A stretch of DNA of 64,000 nt from contig NZ_CP117522.1 of the NCBI RefSeq assembly GCF_031679605.1, positions 7,750,001 through 7,814,000 on the forward strand, read 5' to 3'. Source of the DNA: Streptomyces luomodiensis. GTDB taxonomy: Bacteria; Actinomycetota; Actinomycetes; Streptomycetales; Streptomycetaceae. The position numbers and the translations under genes were made by a program. Positions 1 to 8,696 of the stretch are shown here, in pieces. Within the stretch, counting starts at the first letter, position 1. Each line of letters starts with the position of its first letter. Below the pieces are notes generated by a model. It searched no databases. It saw nothing but the letters and a program-made list of their open reading frames with translations, and was not told the DNA's origin.

Positions 1-1835
1 CGCAGCGCGAAGATCCACGCGTCCGGGTAGGCGGTGCGGACCTTGCGCAGCAGGCTGGCGTAGGCGGCCTGGAACTGCGCCGAGCCGACCCCGCGGCCCA
101 CGTCGTTGGTGCCGAGGTTGATGACCACCGCGTCCGCCTGGTAGCGGGAGAAGTCCCAGTCGGGGGTGGCGGCGTTCGGGTTCAGCTTGGTGAACTGCTG
201 CTCCAGGCTCATCCGGTCGTCCGCCGTGTCGACGAGTGCGGCGCCGCCCTGGGCGATCTGGGTGTGGTCGGCGCCGAGCCGCTCGCCGATGAGCCAGCCG
301 TAGGCGGTGCGGGCGTTCTGCGAGGTGGTGGTGCCCACCGTGATCGAGTCGCCGACGAATTCGATCAGCTTCTCCGGGGCCGGCGGGGCGAAGGTGGTGG
401 CGCCGCTGTCCAGGGTCAGGCCCTGGAAGACCGCGTCACCGTGGTAGGAGCCCGCGACCACCTGGTAGTTGACCTGGAGGGTGTGGTTTCCGGCCGACAG
501 CGGGGTCGGGGTGAGGTTCACCGTGCCCTTGGCCTCGTCGTAGAAGGTGGCGGGGCCGCCGTCGATGCTGACCCACAGGTCGATCGCGTTCCGCTGTTTG
601 AGCCCCACGGTGCGGCCGGTGAAGCCGGTGCGGAAGTAGGCGCCCGCCCAGTAGGGGGTGTAGGCGGTGGCCGAACTCCGGGTGTCCCAGCGGCCGGTGA
701 ACCTGATGTTGGGGTCGCCCGGCTGGCCGGGGGCGACGGCGGCCGCCTTGGTGGCGGCGGCGCCCACGTCGGCGGCGATGACCGGGGCCAGGCGGTCCGC
801 GAACTTGGTGTGCCCGGCCTCGTTGGGGTGGCCGTTGCCGTCCTCGTAGTCGGTGCCGTCGGTGAGCCAGCCGGTGGTGTCCACGTAGCGCACCCGGGCG
901 TCGCCCGCCGCGTTGCGCGCGCTCACGGCCGCCTTGGTCTCCGTCACATAGCGCTTCTTGAGGGTCTGTACGGCGAAGAGGGCCGCGTTCGGGTACGTCG
1001 CGCGGATGTCGCGCAGCAAAGTGGTGTACGCCGACTGGAACTCGGCGCCCGTGACACCGTGCCCGATGTCATTGGTGCCCAGGTTGATGACGACCGCGCT
1101 CGCCTGGTAGCGGGAGAAGTCCCAGTTCTGATCGCCGGTCGAGGCCGTCTTGAAGAACTGCGTGGCCAGTCCCACGCAGCCGTCCTTGCCCACCAGGCAG
1201 TAGCCCGAGCGGGCGATCTGGGTGTGCCGCATGCCCAGCAGCTCGCCGGTCTTCCAGCCGTACGAGTCCAGCGCGAGCCGGTCGGTGAGGGCGCCCGCGG
1301 TGATGGAGTCGCCCACGAACTCGAGGAGCCCGGACGGCACCCGAGGAGCGACGGTGCCCGCGCCCGCGTCCAGGACCAGGCCCTGGAAGACGGTGTCGCC
1401 GGAGCGGTAGGAGACCCGGAGGGTGTGGGTGCCCTGGGGCAGCGGCTGGGGGGTGAGGGTGACGGTGCCCTTGACGCCCGCGTAGAAGACGTCGGCGCCG
1501 CCGTCGACGCTCGCGTAGAAGTTCACCGCCTCCCGGGCCTTGATCTTCACCGTGGTGCCGGTGAACGCGGTCTGGAGGTAGCCGCCGGTCCAGTTGGGGA
1601 CGGCGGCGGTGGCGGAGCTCAGGTCCCAGCGGCCGGTGTAGACGATGTTGGGGTCGGTGACTGAGCCGTCCCCCAGGGCCGCCGCCGGGGTCGCCGCCGG
1701 GGCCGCCGCCGGAGCCGACGCCCGTGCGGTGGCGCCGAGGCCGACCCCCAGTGCGCAGAGCGACGCGGTCATGACAAGAACGAAGAGCGTGCGTAAGGAA
1801 CGTGAGGCGGGCGAGGCGTGCGGGATCGATGGCAT
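1..1835 (-). CDS. Secreted tandem SGNH/GDSL esterase (CE2-like, two modules), 3' end cut by window edge
   Basis: Reading leftwards from ATG 1835, the protein starts with a signal peptide (hydrophobic core about residues 12-30, Ala-rich cleavage region). Two copies of the same module follow: a beta-rich domain opening with NI[VR][YF]TGRWD and then an SGNH hydrolase domain. Module 1 has GDSIT near residue 173, NLGTND near 250 and an NGHPNEAGH block that supplies the catalytic His. Module 2 has GDSIT near residue 495 and NLGTND near 570, then is cut off. A jelly-roll followed by SGNH is the layout of carbohydrate esterase family 2 deacetylases, so removal of acetyl groups from a polysaccharide outside the cell is the likely role (inference). 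A GAGGGG ribosome site lies just upstream of the ATG. The number of modules past the edge is unknown. Confidence 0.8.
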   Translation of the reverse strand, partial: MPSIPHASPASRSLRTLFVLVMTASLCALGVGLGATARASAPAAAPAATPAAALGDGSVTDPNIVYTGRWDLSSATAAVPNWTGGYLQTAFTGTTVKIKAREAVNFYASVDGGADVFYAGVKGTVTLTPQPLPQGTHTLRVSYRSGDTVFQGLVLDAGAGTVAPRVPSGLLEFVGDSITAGALTDRLALDSYGWKTGELLGMRHTQIARSGYCLVGKDGCVGLATQFFKTASTGDQNWDFSRYQASAVVINLGTNDIGHGVTGAEFQSAYTTLLRDIRATYPNAALFAVQTLKKRYVTETKAAVSARNAAGDARVRYVDTTGWLTDGTDYEDGNGHPNEAGHTKFADRLAPVIAADVGAAATKAAAVAPGQPGDPNIRFTGRWDTRSSATAYTPYWAGAYFRTGFTGRTVGLKQRNAIDLWVSIDGGPATFYDEAKGTVNLTPTPLSAGNHTLQVNYQVVAGSYHGDAVFQGLTLDSGATTFAPPAPEKLIEFVGDSITVGTTTSQNARTAYGWLIGERLGADHTQIAQGGAALVDTADDRMSLEQQFTKLNPNAATPDWDFSRYQADAVVINLGTNDVGRGVGSAQFQAAYASLLRKVRTAYPDAWIFAL

Positions 1836-2000
1836 GAGGGTCCCCTCGAGGAGGTGATGGCTGCTGCCTGGGAGCGCTCCCAGGCGTCCGTGGCTCCACG
1901 ATGGAAGCTCTGAATCGGTTCAACGTCAAGGTGTGCGGCGATGGTCGTCCACGGCGGACGTTCACGGCGTAAGTCCACGGCGGACCCACAGCGAACCTCT

Positions 2001-3551
2001 TCAGGGATGCCGCCGCACGAGCATGTCCGCGCACTTCTCGCCGATCATCATCGTCGTGACGCACGGATTGACGGCGATGAGGAACGGCATGGCGGAGCCG
2101 TCCGCGACCCGCAGCCCCCGCACGCCCTTGACCCTCAGCTGCGGATCGAGCGGCGCGTCCGGGTCCTCGGGCGGGCCCATCCGCACGGTGCACGCCGGGT
2201 GGTAGGCGGTGTTGTGGGTCTCGCGGACATAACCGGCCAGCTCGTCGTCGCTGTGCACATCGGGCCCGGGAGCCAGCTCGGCGCCCGCCCACAGGGCCAG
2301 TGCGGGCCGGGCGGCGATCTTGCGGGCGAGCAGCAGACCGCGGGTCATGATCTCCATGTCGTAGCCGTCGGTGAAGTAGCGCGGGTCCACCCGCGGCTTG
2401 TCGCGGAAGTCCCGGCTGGCCAGCCGCACGGTGCCCCGGGAGCGGGCGCGGGTGACGTTCGGGGTGAGACAGAAGGCGTTCTCCGAGGTGGGATAGGAGC
2501 GGCGGTAGGTGTTCAGGTCGAAGGGCACCGCACCGTAGTGGAACATCAGATCGGGGCGGTCCAGGCCGGACTCGGTGGCGGCGAAGATGCCGATCTCCCA
2601 CCACTGGGTGGAGGTGGTGACCATGGGCTGCTCGGCGTTCCACATGATGACGCCCTCGGGGTGGTCCTGGAGGTTCTGCCCGACACCGGGGGAGTCCACC
2701 AGCACCTCCACCCCCGACTCCCGCAGATGCGCGGCTGGGCCGATGCCGGAGAGCATCAGCAGCTTCGGGGTGTCGATGGCGCCGCACGAGACGATGACCT
2801 CGCGCCGGGCGTGCACCCGCAGGGTGCGGACCAGATCGGGAGGGAGGTAGTCCACCCCGACACAGCGCCGGTCCTCGTCCAGAACCAGCCGTTTGGCCCG
2901 CAGTTCGGTACGCACCCGCAGATTGGGCCGGGAGTCCATGACGGGATGGAGGTAGGCGACCGAGGCGGAGCAGCGGGTGCCGTCCTCGCGGGCGTTGATC
3001 TGGAACCAGTTGGCGCCGCGCAGCACCGTCGTGCCGGTGTTGAACGGGGTGACCGGGATGCCCGCCTCCTCGCAGGCCGTCAGCACCGCCCGGCCGCACG
3101 GGTCCTCCGGCGGCACGGTGCGGATCCTGACCGGGCCGTCGCGGCCGTGGTGGTCGCCGGGCGCGTCGTTGTCCTCCAGGCGCCGGAAGAGCGGGAAGCA
3201 GTCGGCGGCCGACCAGCCGTCCAGTCCCATGGCCGCCCATTCGTCGAGGTCCTCGGCGGGCGCCCAGAAGGCGATGCAGGAGTTGTGCGAGGAGCAGCCG
3301 CCCAGCACCTTGGCGCGGGCGTGGCGCAGAAAGCTGTTGCCCCGCTCCTGCGGTACGACCGGGTAGTCCCAGTCGTAGCCGGACCCCAGCAGCGACATCC
3401 AGCGGTTCAGCCGCAGCACGTTGTCGTCCCCGAGGTCCGACGGGCCCGCCTCCAGCAGGCATACGCTCACCGAGGGGTCCTCGGACAGCCGCGCCGCGAC
3501 CACCGAACCGGCCGTACCGCCGCCGACCACCACATAGTCGAACTCGTCCAC
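2001..3551 (-). CDS. GMC-family FAD-dependent oxidoreductase (choline/alcohol dehydrogenase type)
   Basis: A 516-residue flavoprotein. The N-terminal Rossmann motif GGGTAGS follows a YVVV strand, and the GMC signatures are present: KVLGGCSSHN after the FAD fold, a GAIDTPKLLMLSGIGP block, and a C-terminal segment with HPACTVRMG and NPCVTTMM where the catalytic His region sits. Family members oxidise primary alcohols such as choline to aldehydes with FAD. GTG 3551 is chosen because it follows a GAGAGG ribosome site and places the FAD motif at the usual N-terminal distance. It lies downstream of an aldehyde dehydrogenase gene on the same strand, 145 bp away, so the two could carry out successive alcohol to aldehyde to acid steps. 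The substrate is not readable from sequence; choline is one possibility. Confidence 0.85.
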   Translation of the reverse strand: MDEFDYVVVGGGTAGSVVAARLSEDPSVSVCLLEAGPSDLGDDNVLRLNRWMSLLGSGYDWDYPVVPQERGNSFLRHARAKVLGGCSSHNSCIAFWAPAEDLDEWAAMGLDGWSAADCFPLFRRLEDNDAPGDHHGRDGPVRIRTVPPEDPCGRAVLTACEEAGIPVTPFNTGTTVLRGANWFQINAREDGTRCSASVAYLHPVMDSRPNLRVRTELRAKRLVLDEDRRCVGVDYLPPDLVRTLRVHARREVIVSCGAIDTPKLLMLSGIGPAAHLRESGVEVLVDSPGVGQNLQDHPEGVIMWNAEQPMVTTSTQWWEIGIFAATESGLDRPDLMFHYGAVPFDLNTYRRSYPTSENAFCLTPNVTRARSRGTVRLASRDFRDKPRVDPRYFTDGYDMEIMTRGLLLARKIAARPALALWAGAELAPGPDVHSDDELAGYVRETHNTAYHPACTVRMGPPEDPDAPLDPQLRVKGVRGLRVADGSAMPFLIAVNPCVTTMMIGEKCADMLVRRHP

Positions 3552-3580
3552 GGGCCTCTCGCCTCTTCTCACGGGGGATG

Positions 3581-3694
3581 GTGACGGCGGCGTGCTCGGC
3601 GAGCACACCCGTACCCGTCGTCGTCCGTGCCGTTGTGCGAGGACCCCTCCGGCCGGGGCTCCGACGGAGGTCCGGGAGGTCCGGCCGCCGTCAC
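3581..3694. promoter_or_regulatory. Nested inverted repeats between the aldehyde dehydrogenase and GMC genes
   Basis: The 145-bp gap holds a perfect dyad with arms GTGCTCG (3592-3598) and CGAGCAC (3600-3606) around one base. It is enclosed by a long-range 11-bp inverted repeat, GTGACGGCGGC at 3581-3591 and GCCGCCGTCAC at 3684-3694. This could form an RNA structure in an ALDH-GMC transcript, or the dyad could be an operator for the GMC gene. The function is inferred from symmetry only. Confidence 0.35.
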
Positions 3695-3696
3695 TC

Positions 3697-5166
3697 TCAC
3701 TCGAACCACCGCTGCGGGCGGGGCGCGGTGTTGCGCCAGACGTGCTTGAGCTCCTGGTATTCGTGCAGCCCCGACGGGCCCAGCTCACGGCCGATACCGG
3801 ACTGTTTCATCCCGCCCCACTCGGCCCGCGGGACATACGGATGGAAGTCGTTGATCCAGACGGTCCCGGCCCGCAGCCGGGACGCCACCCGGTGCGCCTT
3901 CTCCGCGTCCTGCGTCCACACCCCGCCCGCCAGGCCGTACACCGTGTCGTTGCCGAGCGCGACCGCCTCGTCCTCGTCCCGGAACCGCTCCACGGTGAGC
4001 ACCGGACCGAAGGACTCCTCCTGCACCACGGACATGTCCGGGGTGCAGTCGTCCAGGACGGTCGGCAGGTAGTAGAAGCCCCTCTCCAGCGCCGGGTCGT
4101 CGGGCGGCGTCCCGCCGCAGCGCAGCACCGCGCCCTCGTCGATCCCCGCCGCCACATAGTCGGCGATCTTCCGGCGGTGCTCGGCGGAGATCAGCGGACC
4201 GGCGCGGGCGTGCTCGTCGAACGGTCCGCCCAGCCGGATGTTCCGGGCCCGGTGCACGATCTCGTCGACGAACGCGTCATGCAGCTGCTGCTGGACCAGC
4301 AGCCGGGCACCGGCCGAGCAGACCTGCCCGGAGTGCAGGAACACCGCCGTGAGCGCGTAGTCGACGGCCGTGTCGAAATCGCAGTCGGTGAAGACGACAT
4401 TGGGGTTCTTGCCGCCCAGCTCCAGGGCGAGCTTCTTCACCGTGGGCGCGACCGCCGCCATGATCCAGCGGCCGGTGGCCGCCCCGCCGGTGAAGGACAC
4501 CATGTCCACCCGATCGTCGGTGACCAGCGGCGCGCCCGCGGTGGCCCCCGAGCCGAGGACCAGATTGGCGGCACCCCCCGGCAGCCCGGCCTCCGCCAGC
4601 AGCCGCATCAGATGGATCGCGGTGTGCGGGGTCAGCTCGCTGGGCTTGAGGACGAAGGTGTTCCCGGCGGCCAGCGCGGGCGCCACCTTCCAGGCCGTCT
4701 GGAGCAGCGGATAGTTCCACGGCGTGATCAGCGCACACACCCCGACCGGTTCGTGCACCACCCTGCTGTCGATCTCCGGACTGCCCACCTCCACCACCCG
4801 CCCGGCGCCGGCGGAGGAGATGAGATCGCCGAACCAGCGGAAGCAGTTCGCGATGTCGTCCAGGTCGTACTCGCTCTCGACCAGCCGTTTCCCGGTGTCC
4901 ATGGACTCGGCGCGGGCGAGCGTCGACTTCTCGCGCACCAGCAGATCGGCCACCCGCAGCAGCAGCCCGCCCCGCTCGGCGGCCGGGGTGCCGGGCCAGG
5001 ACCCGCGGTCGAAGGCGTCCCGGGCGGCCGCCACCGCGGCGGCCGCGTCCTTGGGCCCCGCCTCGTCGACCACGGCGACCAGCGAGCCGTCCGCGGGACA
5101 GCGGACCTCGCGGCTGTGTCCGTCGAGGGCGGTCGTCCAGTGGCCGCCGATGAACAGCTCCGGCAT
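3697..5166 (-). CDS. NAD(P)-dependent aldehyde dehydrogenase (betaine-aldehyde dehydrogenase type)
   Basis: A 489-residue enzyme of standard ALDH length. It contains the NAD-fold segment ITPWNYPLLQ, the general-base motif LELGGKNPN and the catalytic cysteine in SGQVCSAG, plus the late EESFGPVL and GGMKQSGIGRE motifs. Such enzymes oxidise an aldehyde to a carboxylate. The adjacent GMC dehydrogenase, which would generate an aldehyde, suggests the substrate comes from that step; betaine aldehyde or another amino-aldehyde is plausible but unproven. ATG 5166 begins MPELFIGGHW, the normal start of the family. The reading frame stays open for several kb upstream only because the DNA is GC-rich. Confidence 0.9.
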   Translation of the reverse strand: MPELFIGGHWTTALDGHSREVRCPADGSLVAVVDEAGPKDAAAAVAAARDAFDRGSWPGTPAAERGGLLLRVADLLVREKSTLARAESMDTGKRLVESEYDLDDIANCFRWFGDLISSAGAGRVVEVGSPEIDSRVVHEPVGVCALITPWNYPLLQTAWKVAPALAAGNTFVLKPSELTPHTAIHLMRLLAEAGLPGGAANLVLGSGATAGAPLVTDDRVDMVSFTGGAATGRWIMAAVAPTVKKLALELGGKNPNVVFTDCDFDTAVDYALTAVFLHSGQVCSAGARLLVQQQLHDAFVDEIVHRARNIRLGGPFDEHARAGPLISAEHRRKIADYVAAGIDEGAVLRCGGTPPDDPALERGFYYLPTVLDDCTPDMSVVQEESFGPVLTVERFRDEDEAVALGNDTVYGLAGGVWTQDAEKAHRVASRLRAGTVWINDFHPYVPRAEWGGMKQSGIGRELGPSGLHEYQELKHVWRNTAPRPQRWFE

Positions 5167-5419
5167 GGGTGCCTCCGGGCTCGGACGACGGTGGCCGGCC
5201 CCGGGGTGGATCCGTCGACGCACCCGGCCGGCCCACACACCGAGCCTAAGTGGCGCCGGTCCCGCTCGCACGGCGTACGGAAGGCGTCGGGCGGGGGAGG
5301 CTCGGGGCGAGGAAAGCTCCGGGCGAGGCGGGAGGCGATGGCTCCCGGGAACGAGTGCCGCGGGAACGAGTGCCGGGGGAACGGGTGTCCCGGGAAACCA
5401 TCTGCCGACCGTGCTCGGC
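5167..5419. repeat. Gap with a short GGGAACG tandem repeat
   Basis: About 250 bp between two minus-strand genes with no coding potential that I trust. At 5346-5395 three degenerate copies of a 15-bp unit, GGGAACGAGTGCCGC, follow each other. The block lies downstream of the membrane-HTH gene and upstream of the aldehyde dehydrogenase, so it may carry the ALDH promoter, but I see no convincing -35/-10 pair. Confidence 0.4.
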
Positions 5420-7768
5420 TCAGCCGCTCTGGTGCCAGGCCCCGTCGGCGTAGTCGTACCCGTATTCGGGGCGCCCCTTGACACCGCTGGTGCGGAACGG
5501 CGAGCCGTGGTCGTCGATCCGCAGCGTCCCCGAGCGGCCGCCGCTCGTCCAGTCCAGCTCCAGGTACCAGCTGCAGTCGCAGCCGGACGTCCGGGCGTTG
5601 ACCAGCAGCACCTCCGGATCGGAGGCCGAAACCCGGTAGGGGAGGCGAACGGCCGGGATCGGCTCGCCGCCGTCATTGCCGTCGGTGGGGCGGGCCAGCG
5701 GACGGGCGGCGTCCAGGTCGACCGAGAAGGCGCGCGGGGTGAGGGAGCCCCCACAGCCGTTCTCCATGGCGAACGACGACCACGCGAGCGGGGCGCGGCG
5801 GCCCACGACCCGTACGTGCAGGGCCTGGAGGACGACCGCCGACGAGGCGCGGCCCTGCACCGTGACCTCGACATTGGTGGTCCCGCCGTGCACCGCGCCA
5901 TGGGCGGCGGCCCAGGTCGGGGCGTCCTGCTCGGTGGGCGGCGGGGCAACCTCGGAGGGGGGCCGGTCGATGAGATAGCGGTGGTCGCAGCCGTTCTCCC
6001 AGACATGGGAACGGGTGGAGAGGGTGAGCGGGGCCCGGGTGGAACCGCCATCGCCCGGCCCCTTGGCCGAGCCGGTCCCGGGGGAGCCGGAGGGAGCGCC
6101 TCCGGCCTTCCGCTCGTCGTCGCGTTCGCCCTTCGCGCCGTCGCGGGGCGCGCCGGACGCGTCGTCGCCGTTCGTCTCCTGACGGTCCAGCCGCCCACGG
6201 GCGGTCGGCCCGGCGGACGGGGCGGACGAGGGGGCGGTGGCGGTGGGGGGTGAGGCCGCCGTGTCCTGCCGCCCGTCCGCGCCGGGCGGCCGCACCTCGA
6301 CCGCCGTGACGGCGAGCACGACGACGGCGGCGGCCCCGGCCAGCAACGCCCACGGCCGCCGCACCCGTGCCCCGACGACGGCCTCCCCACCGCCCCCCGC
6401 CACCGCCCGCAACCCCCGCCGCCCACCGGCCACGGACCCGGCCTCCGCCTTGACGCCACCCCCGAAGCCGCGCGGCCCCCGCCCGTCGCCGCCCCGCTCG
6501 GTGGTACCCCTGGGGCGGTGTGCGGTCCCGCGTTGGGGTGCGGTCCCGGGCTGGTGTGCGGTCTGGGGCTGGTGCGCGTCCTCGTGCCGGGGTGTGTCCC
6601 CGTGCCGGGGTGTGTCCCCGTGCCGGTCCGTGTTTCCGCGCCGGGGTGGGTTCCCGGGCTGGTGTGCGGTCCCGCGTTGGGGTGCGTCCCCGTGCCGGTC
6701 TGCGTCGGCGTGCTGGGGTGTGTCCTCGTGCCGGTCTGCGTCGGCGTGGTGGCGTGCGGTCCTGGGCCGGTCCGTGTCCTGGTGCCGGTCCGTGTCCGCG
6801 CGCTGGGGTGTGTCGCCGTGCCGGTGTGCGGTCCCGCGCTGGAGTTCGGTCCTGGGCCGGTCCGCGCCGCCGTGCCGGTGTGCATCCCCGGACCCGTATG
6901 CGTCCTCGGGCTGGGGTGCATTGCCGGACCCGTGCGCGTCCTGGGGGTGGGGTGTGTCCTCGTGCCGGTCTGCGTCGCCGCGCTGGGGCGCGTCCTCGTG
7001 CCGGGCCGCGTCCTCGTGTCGGTGTGCATTCCCGGACATGTTCGCGTCCTGGGGCTGGTGTGCGGTCCTGGGCCGGTCCGTGTCCTGGTGCCGGTCCGTG
7101 TCCTCGTGCCGGTCCGTGTCCCCGCGTTGGGATGCGTTCCCGTGGCGGTGTGTGGCGTCACGGCCGGGTGCCGTCTGGTCCGGCTCGGTGCTGACGGCGG
7201 GGTGGCCCGGTGAGGGGGCGGCCGCGATGTCGGTTTGGTGCGCGGGCGGGCGGGTGTCGGTGGCCTTCGCCAGGTTCTCGGTCCCGGTATCCGTGGCCTC
7301 ACTGGGAGGAGGGGCCGGTCGGGCGTCGGGGCTCGCGATGACGGTCCCGGCGGCGTCCGACGGGGCGTCAGGCGCGTCGGACGGGTCGTCGTCGACGCCG
7401 CCTCGTGCGGCGGCCGCTCCCTCGTCGCCGACCGGGCGTACGGCGTCGGCCGCGCCCCCGCGCGGGGCCGACGCCGTGCCCTCACGGTCGGCCTCGCGGT
7501 CCGCCGCGCGGGCGCGGCGTTTGGCGGCGTCCGCGCGGACCCAGCGGCGGTGGAGGGCGAGCAGTTCCTCAGAAGTGGCGCCGCACAGCCGGGCGAAGCG
7601 CTCGACGGGGGCGTAGTCCGCCGGGACCGCGTCGCCATTGCAATAGCGGTGCAGCGTGGACGCGCTGACGTGCAGACGCGTGGCCAGCGAGCCGTAACTG
7701 CGGCCCGAGCGCTCCTTCAGCGCACGCAAGCGTTCGGCGAAGTCCTCGACCTCTTTGGCGTTCCCCAC
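5420..7768 (-). CDS. Membrane-anchored XRE-type HTH protein with long hexapeptide-repeat linker
   Basis: About 782 residues from GTG 7768. Residues 1-75 form a Cro/C1-type helix-turn-helix (RSYGSLATRLHVSASTLHRY), close to a common Streptomyces family of HTH proteins with a C-terminal membrane anchor. A charged linker follows, then about 35 hexapeptide repeats rich in His, Asp, Arg and Gln (residues about 200-420), a single membrane helix (about 470-492), a Ser/Pro/Thr-rich stretch and an outer domain of about 240 residues with paired cysteines (ENGCDHRY, ENGCGG, SGCDCSW). The layout suggests a one-component sensor carrying an outside signal to a cytoplasmic DNA-binding head. Two upstream in-frame GTG codons (7774, 7777) and ATG 7888 are alternative starts. 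GTG 7768 gives the family-like start and sits about 8 bases after a G-run that can act as ribosome site. Confidence 0.75.
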   Translation of the reverse strand: MGNAKEVEDFAERLRALKERSGRSYGSLATRLHVSASTLHRYCNGDAVPADYAPVERFARLCGATSEELLALHRRWVRADAAKRRARAADREADREGTASAPRGGAADAVRPVGDEGAAAARGGVDDDPSDAPDAPSDAAGTVIASPDARPAPPPSEATDTGTENLAKATDTRPPAHQTDIAAAPSPGHPAVSTEPDQTAPGRDATHRHGNASQRGDTDRHEDTDRHQDTDRPRTAHQPQDANMSGNAHRHEDAARHEDAPQRGDADRHEDTPHPQDAHGSGNAPQPEDAYGSGDAHRHGGADRPRTELQRGTAHRHGDTPQRADTDRHQDTDRPRTARHHADADRHEDTPQHADADRHGDAPQRGTAHQPGNPPRRGNTDRHGDTPRHGDTPRHEDAHQPQTAHQPGTAPQRGTAHRPRGTTERGGDGRGPRGFGGGVKAEAGSVAGGRRGLRAVAGGGGEAVVGARVRRPWALLAGAAAVVVLAVTAVEVRPPGADGRQDTAASPPTATAPSSAPSAGPTARGRLDRQETNGDDASGAPRDGAKGERDDERKAGGAPSGSPGTGSAKGPGDGGSTRAPLTLSTRSHVWENGCDHRYLIDRPPSEVAPPPTEQDAPTWAAAHGAVHGGTTNVEVTVQGRASSAVVLQALHVRVVGRRAPLAWSSFAMENGCGGSLTPRAFSVDLDAARPLARPTDGNDGGEPIPAVRLPYRVSASDPEVLLVNARTSGCDCSWYLELDWTSGGRSGTLRIDDHGSPFRTSGVKGRPEYGYDYADGAWHQSG
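6507..7175 (-). repeat. 18-bp tandem repeats encoding about 35 His/Asp/Arg hexapeptides
   Basis: Within the membrane-HTH gene the DNA repeats with an 18-bp period. Typical encoded units are DTDRHQ, DTDRPR, TAHQPQ, DADRHE, DAPQRG and TAHRHG. Phase is kept throughout, position 1 is mostly D/T/N/G, and positions 4-5 are rich in R, H and Q. The array joins the HTH head to the membrane helix. Its length probably varies between strains by slippage (inference). Confidence 0.85.
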
Positions 7769-8024
7769 GCCCACCACCCCCCATATCGGCCCCGGCGCCG
7801 CGGCATCGTCCCGCGGGCGTCCCGCGAGCTCCTCGTGAGCGCGTTCCAGGGTGTTGTCATACCCCCAAGTCAGCGTACGTGCAGGCATTCCAGCGTCCCG
7901 AATGCCACGCCAGCCGTAGCGGCCACGGCCACGTGGCGCACACGCTTGTCCCGCCGTCGCGACCTGCCGGTGCGGCGGCGACATGCTGAGATCCTGAGAT
8001 CGGGAAGAGACGAGGAACCACCTC
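7769..8024. promoter_or_regulatory. Divergent intergenic region between membrane-HTH gene and secreted protein gene
   Basis: This 256-bp stretch separates a minus-strand gene (start 7768) from a plus-strand gene (start 8025), so promoters for both must lie here. On the minus strand around 7845-7870 the relatively AT-rich segment GTATGACAAC could hold a promoter element for the HTH gene. I see no clear dyad. The in-frame extension of the HTH gene into this region is treated as non-coding. Confidence 0.35.
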
Positions 8025-8696
8025 ATGCGCAAGCCCACGCACGCACTTCGCGGCGCCGCGCTCGGCGCGGTGTCCGCGGCCGCCGCCGTGGCCGTGGCCG
8101 TGGCCGGGACCGGACCGGCCCACGCCCAGACCCACACGCCGGCGGCCCGGACCACGGCGCAGGCCGTCCCCCGGAGCACGCCCGCCCACCTCGTGCCGAG
8201 GGAACTCCCGCCGCATCCGAAATCCGACTGGTACGCGAGCGATGTCACCAAGGGCCTGCCCGAGACCGCTCCGTTCTGCGTCGAGAAGACCCTGCCGTCG
8301 GCTGGGGCGACCCACCGCGCCTTCTGGACCGAGTACGACACCGGCGCCACCCAGATCGTGGTCAGGACCGGCACGGTGGAAGCCGCCCGTAAGCTCGCCG
8401 CCGCGGCCGAGCAGAAGATCCGCAACTGCGCCGCCGACTGGCAGCGCGACTACCCGCAGGGCACCGCCTCATGGCGGGACTACGGCGCGCTGACAGCCGA
8501 GGACGGCGCCCACGTCTACGGTGTCCACACCTCGTATCCGGACTCGGAGCCCGGCATCCACCTCTTCGGGGTGGGGCGCGACGGCCGGACCGTCACCGTC
8601 GTGGCCTGGGGGCAGATGGGCGACTACGACCAGGCGCCGCTGGCCGACTTCAAGCGGACCACCGCCACCGCCGTGGTCAAGCTGTACCACCCGTGA
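8025..8696 (+). CDS. Secreted protein of unknown function
   Basis: A 223-residue protein with a clear Sec signal peptide: a basic start (MRKPTH), an Ala/Val-rich core and an AHA-type cleavage site near residue 34. The mature part has a conserved-looking FWTEYDTGATQIVVRTG stretch, one Cys in each half (PFCVEK and IRNCAADW), which could pair, and a terminal beta-rich segment (GRTVTVVAWGQMGD). It resembles lone sensor or PknH-like extracellular domains in general shape, but I do not recognise a named family. A GAGGAA ribosome site precedes the ATG. It is divergent from the membrane-HTH gene, which could sense related ligands (speculative). Confidence 0.75.
   Translation: MRKPTHALRGAALGAVSAAAAVAVAVAGTGPAHAQTHTPAARTTAQAVPRSTPAHLVPRELPPHPKSDWYASDVTKGLPETAPFCVEKTLPSAGATHRAFWTEYDTGATQIVVRTGTVEAARKLAAAAEQKIRNCAADWQRDYPQGTASWRDYGALTAEDGAHVYGVHTSYPDSEPGIHLFGVGRDGRTVTVVAWGQMGDYDQAPLADFKRTTATAVVKLYHP

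Noticed and set aside
264..1664. Plus-strand frame of 466 codons over the SGNH gene
   Set aside because: Composition is Gly/Val/Ala/Arg-repetitive and mirrors the duplicated minus-strand gene; the minus strand has a signal peptide and catalytic motifs.
3697..7638. A single 1313-codon protein joining the aldehyde dehydrogenase to upstream sequence
   Set aside because: The extra N-terminal part is Thr/Pro/Arg low-complexity read out of frame through the hexapeptide-repeat gene; MPELFIGGHW is the normal ALDH start with a clear gap before it.
7769..7888. ATG 7888 as start of the membrane-HTH protein
   Set aside because: It would add 40 residues (MPARTLTWGYDNTLERAHEE and onward) not seen at the start of this family and would run through the probable promoter region.
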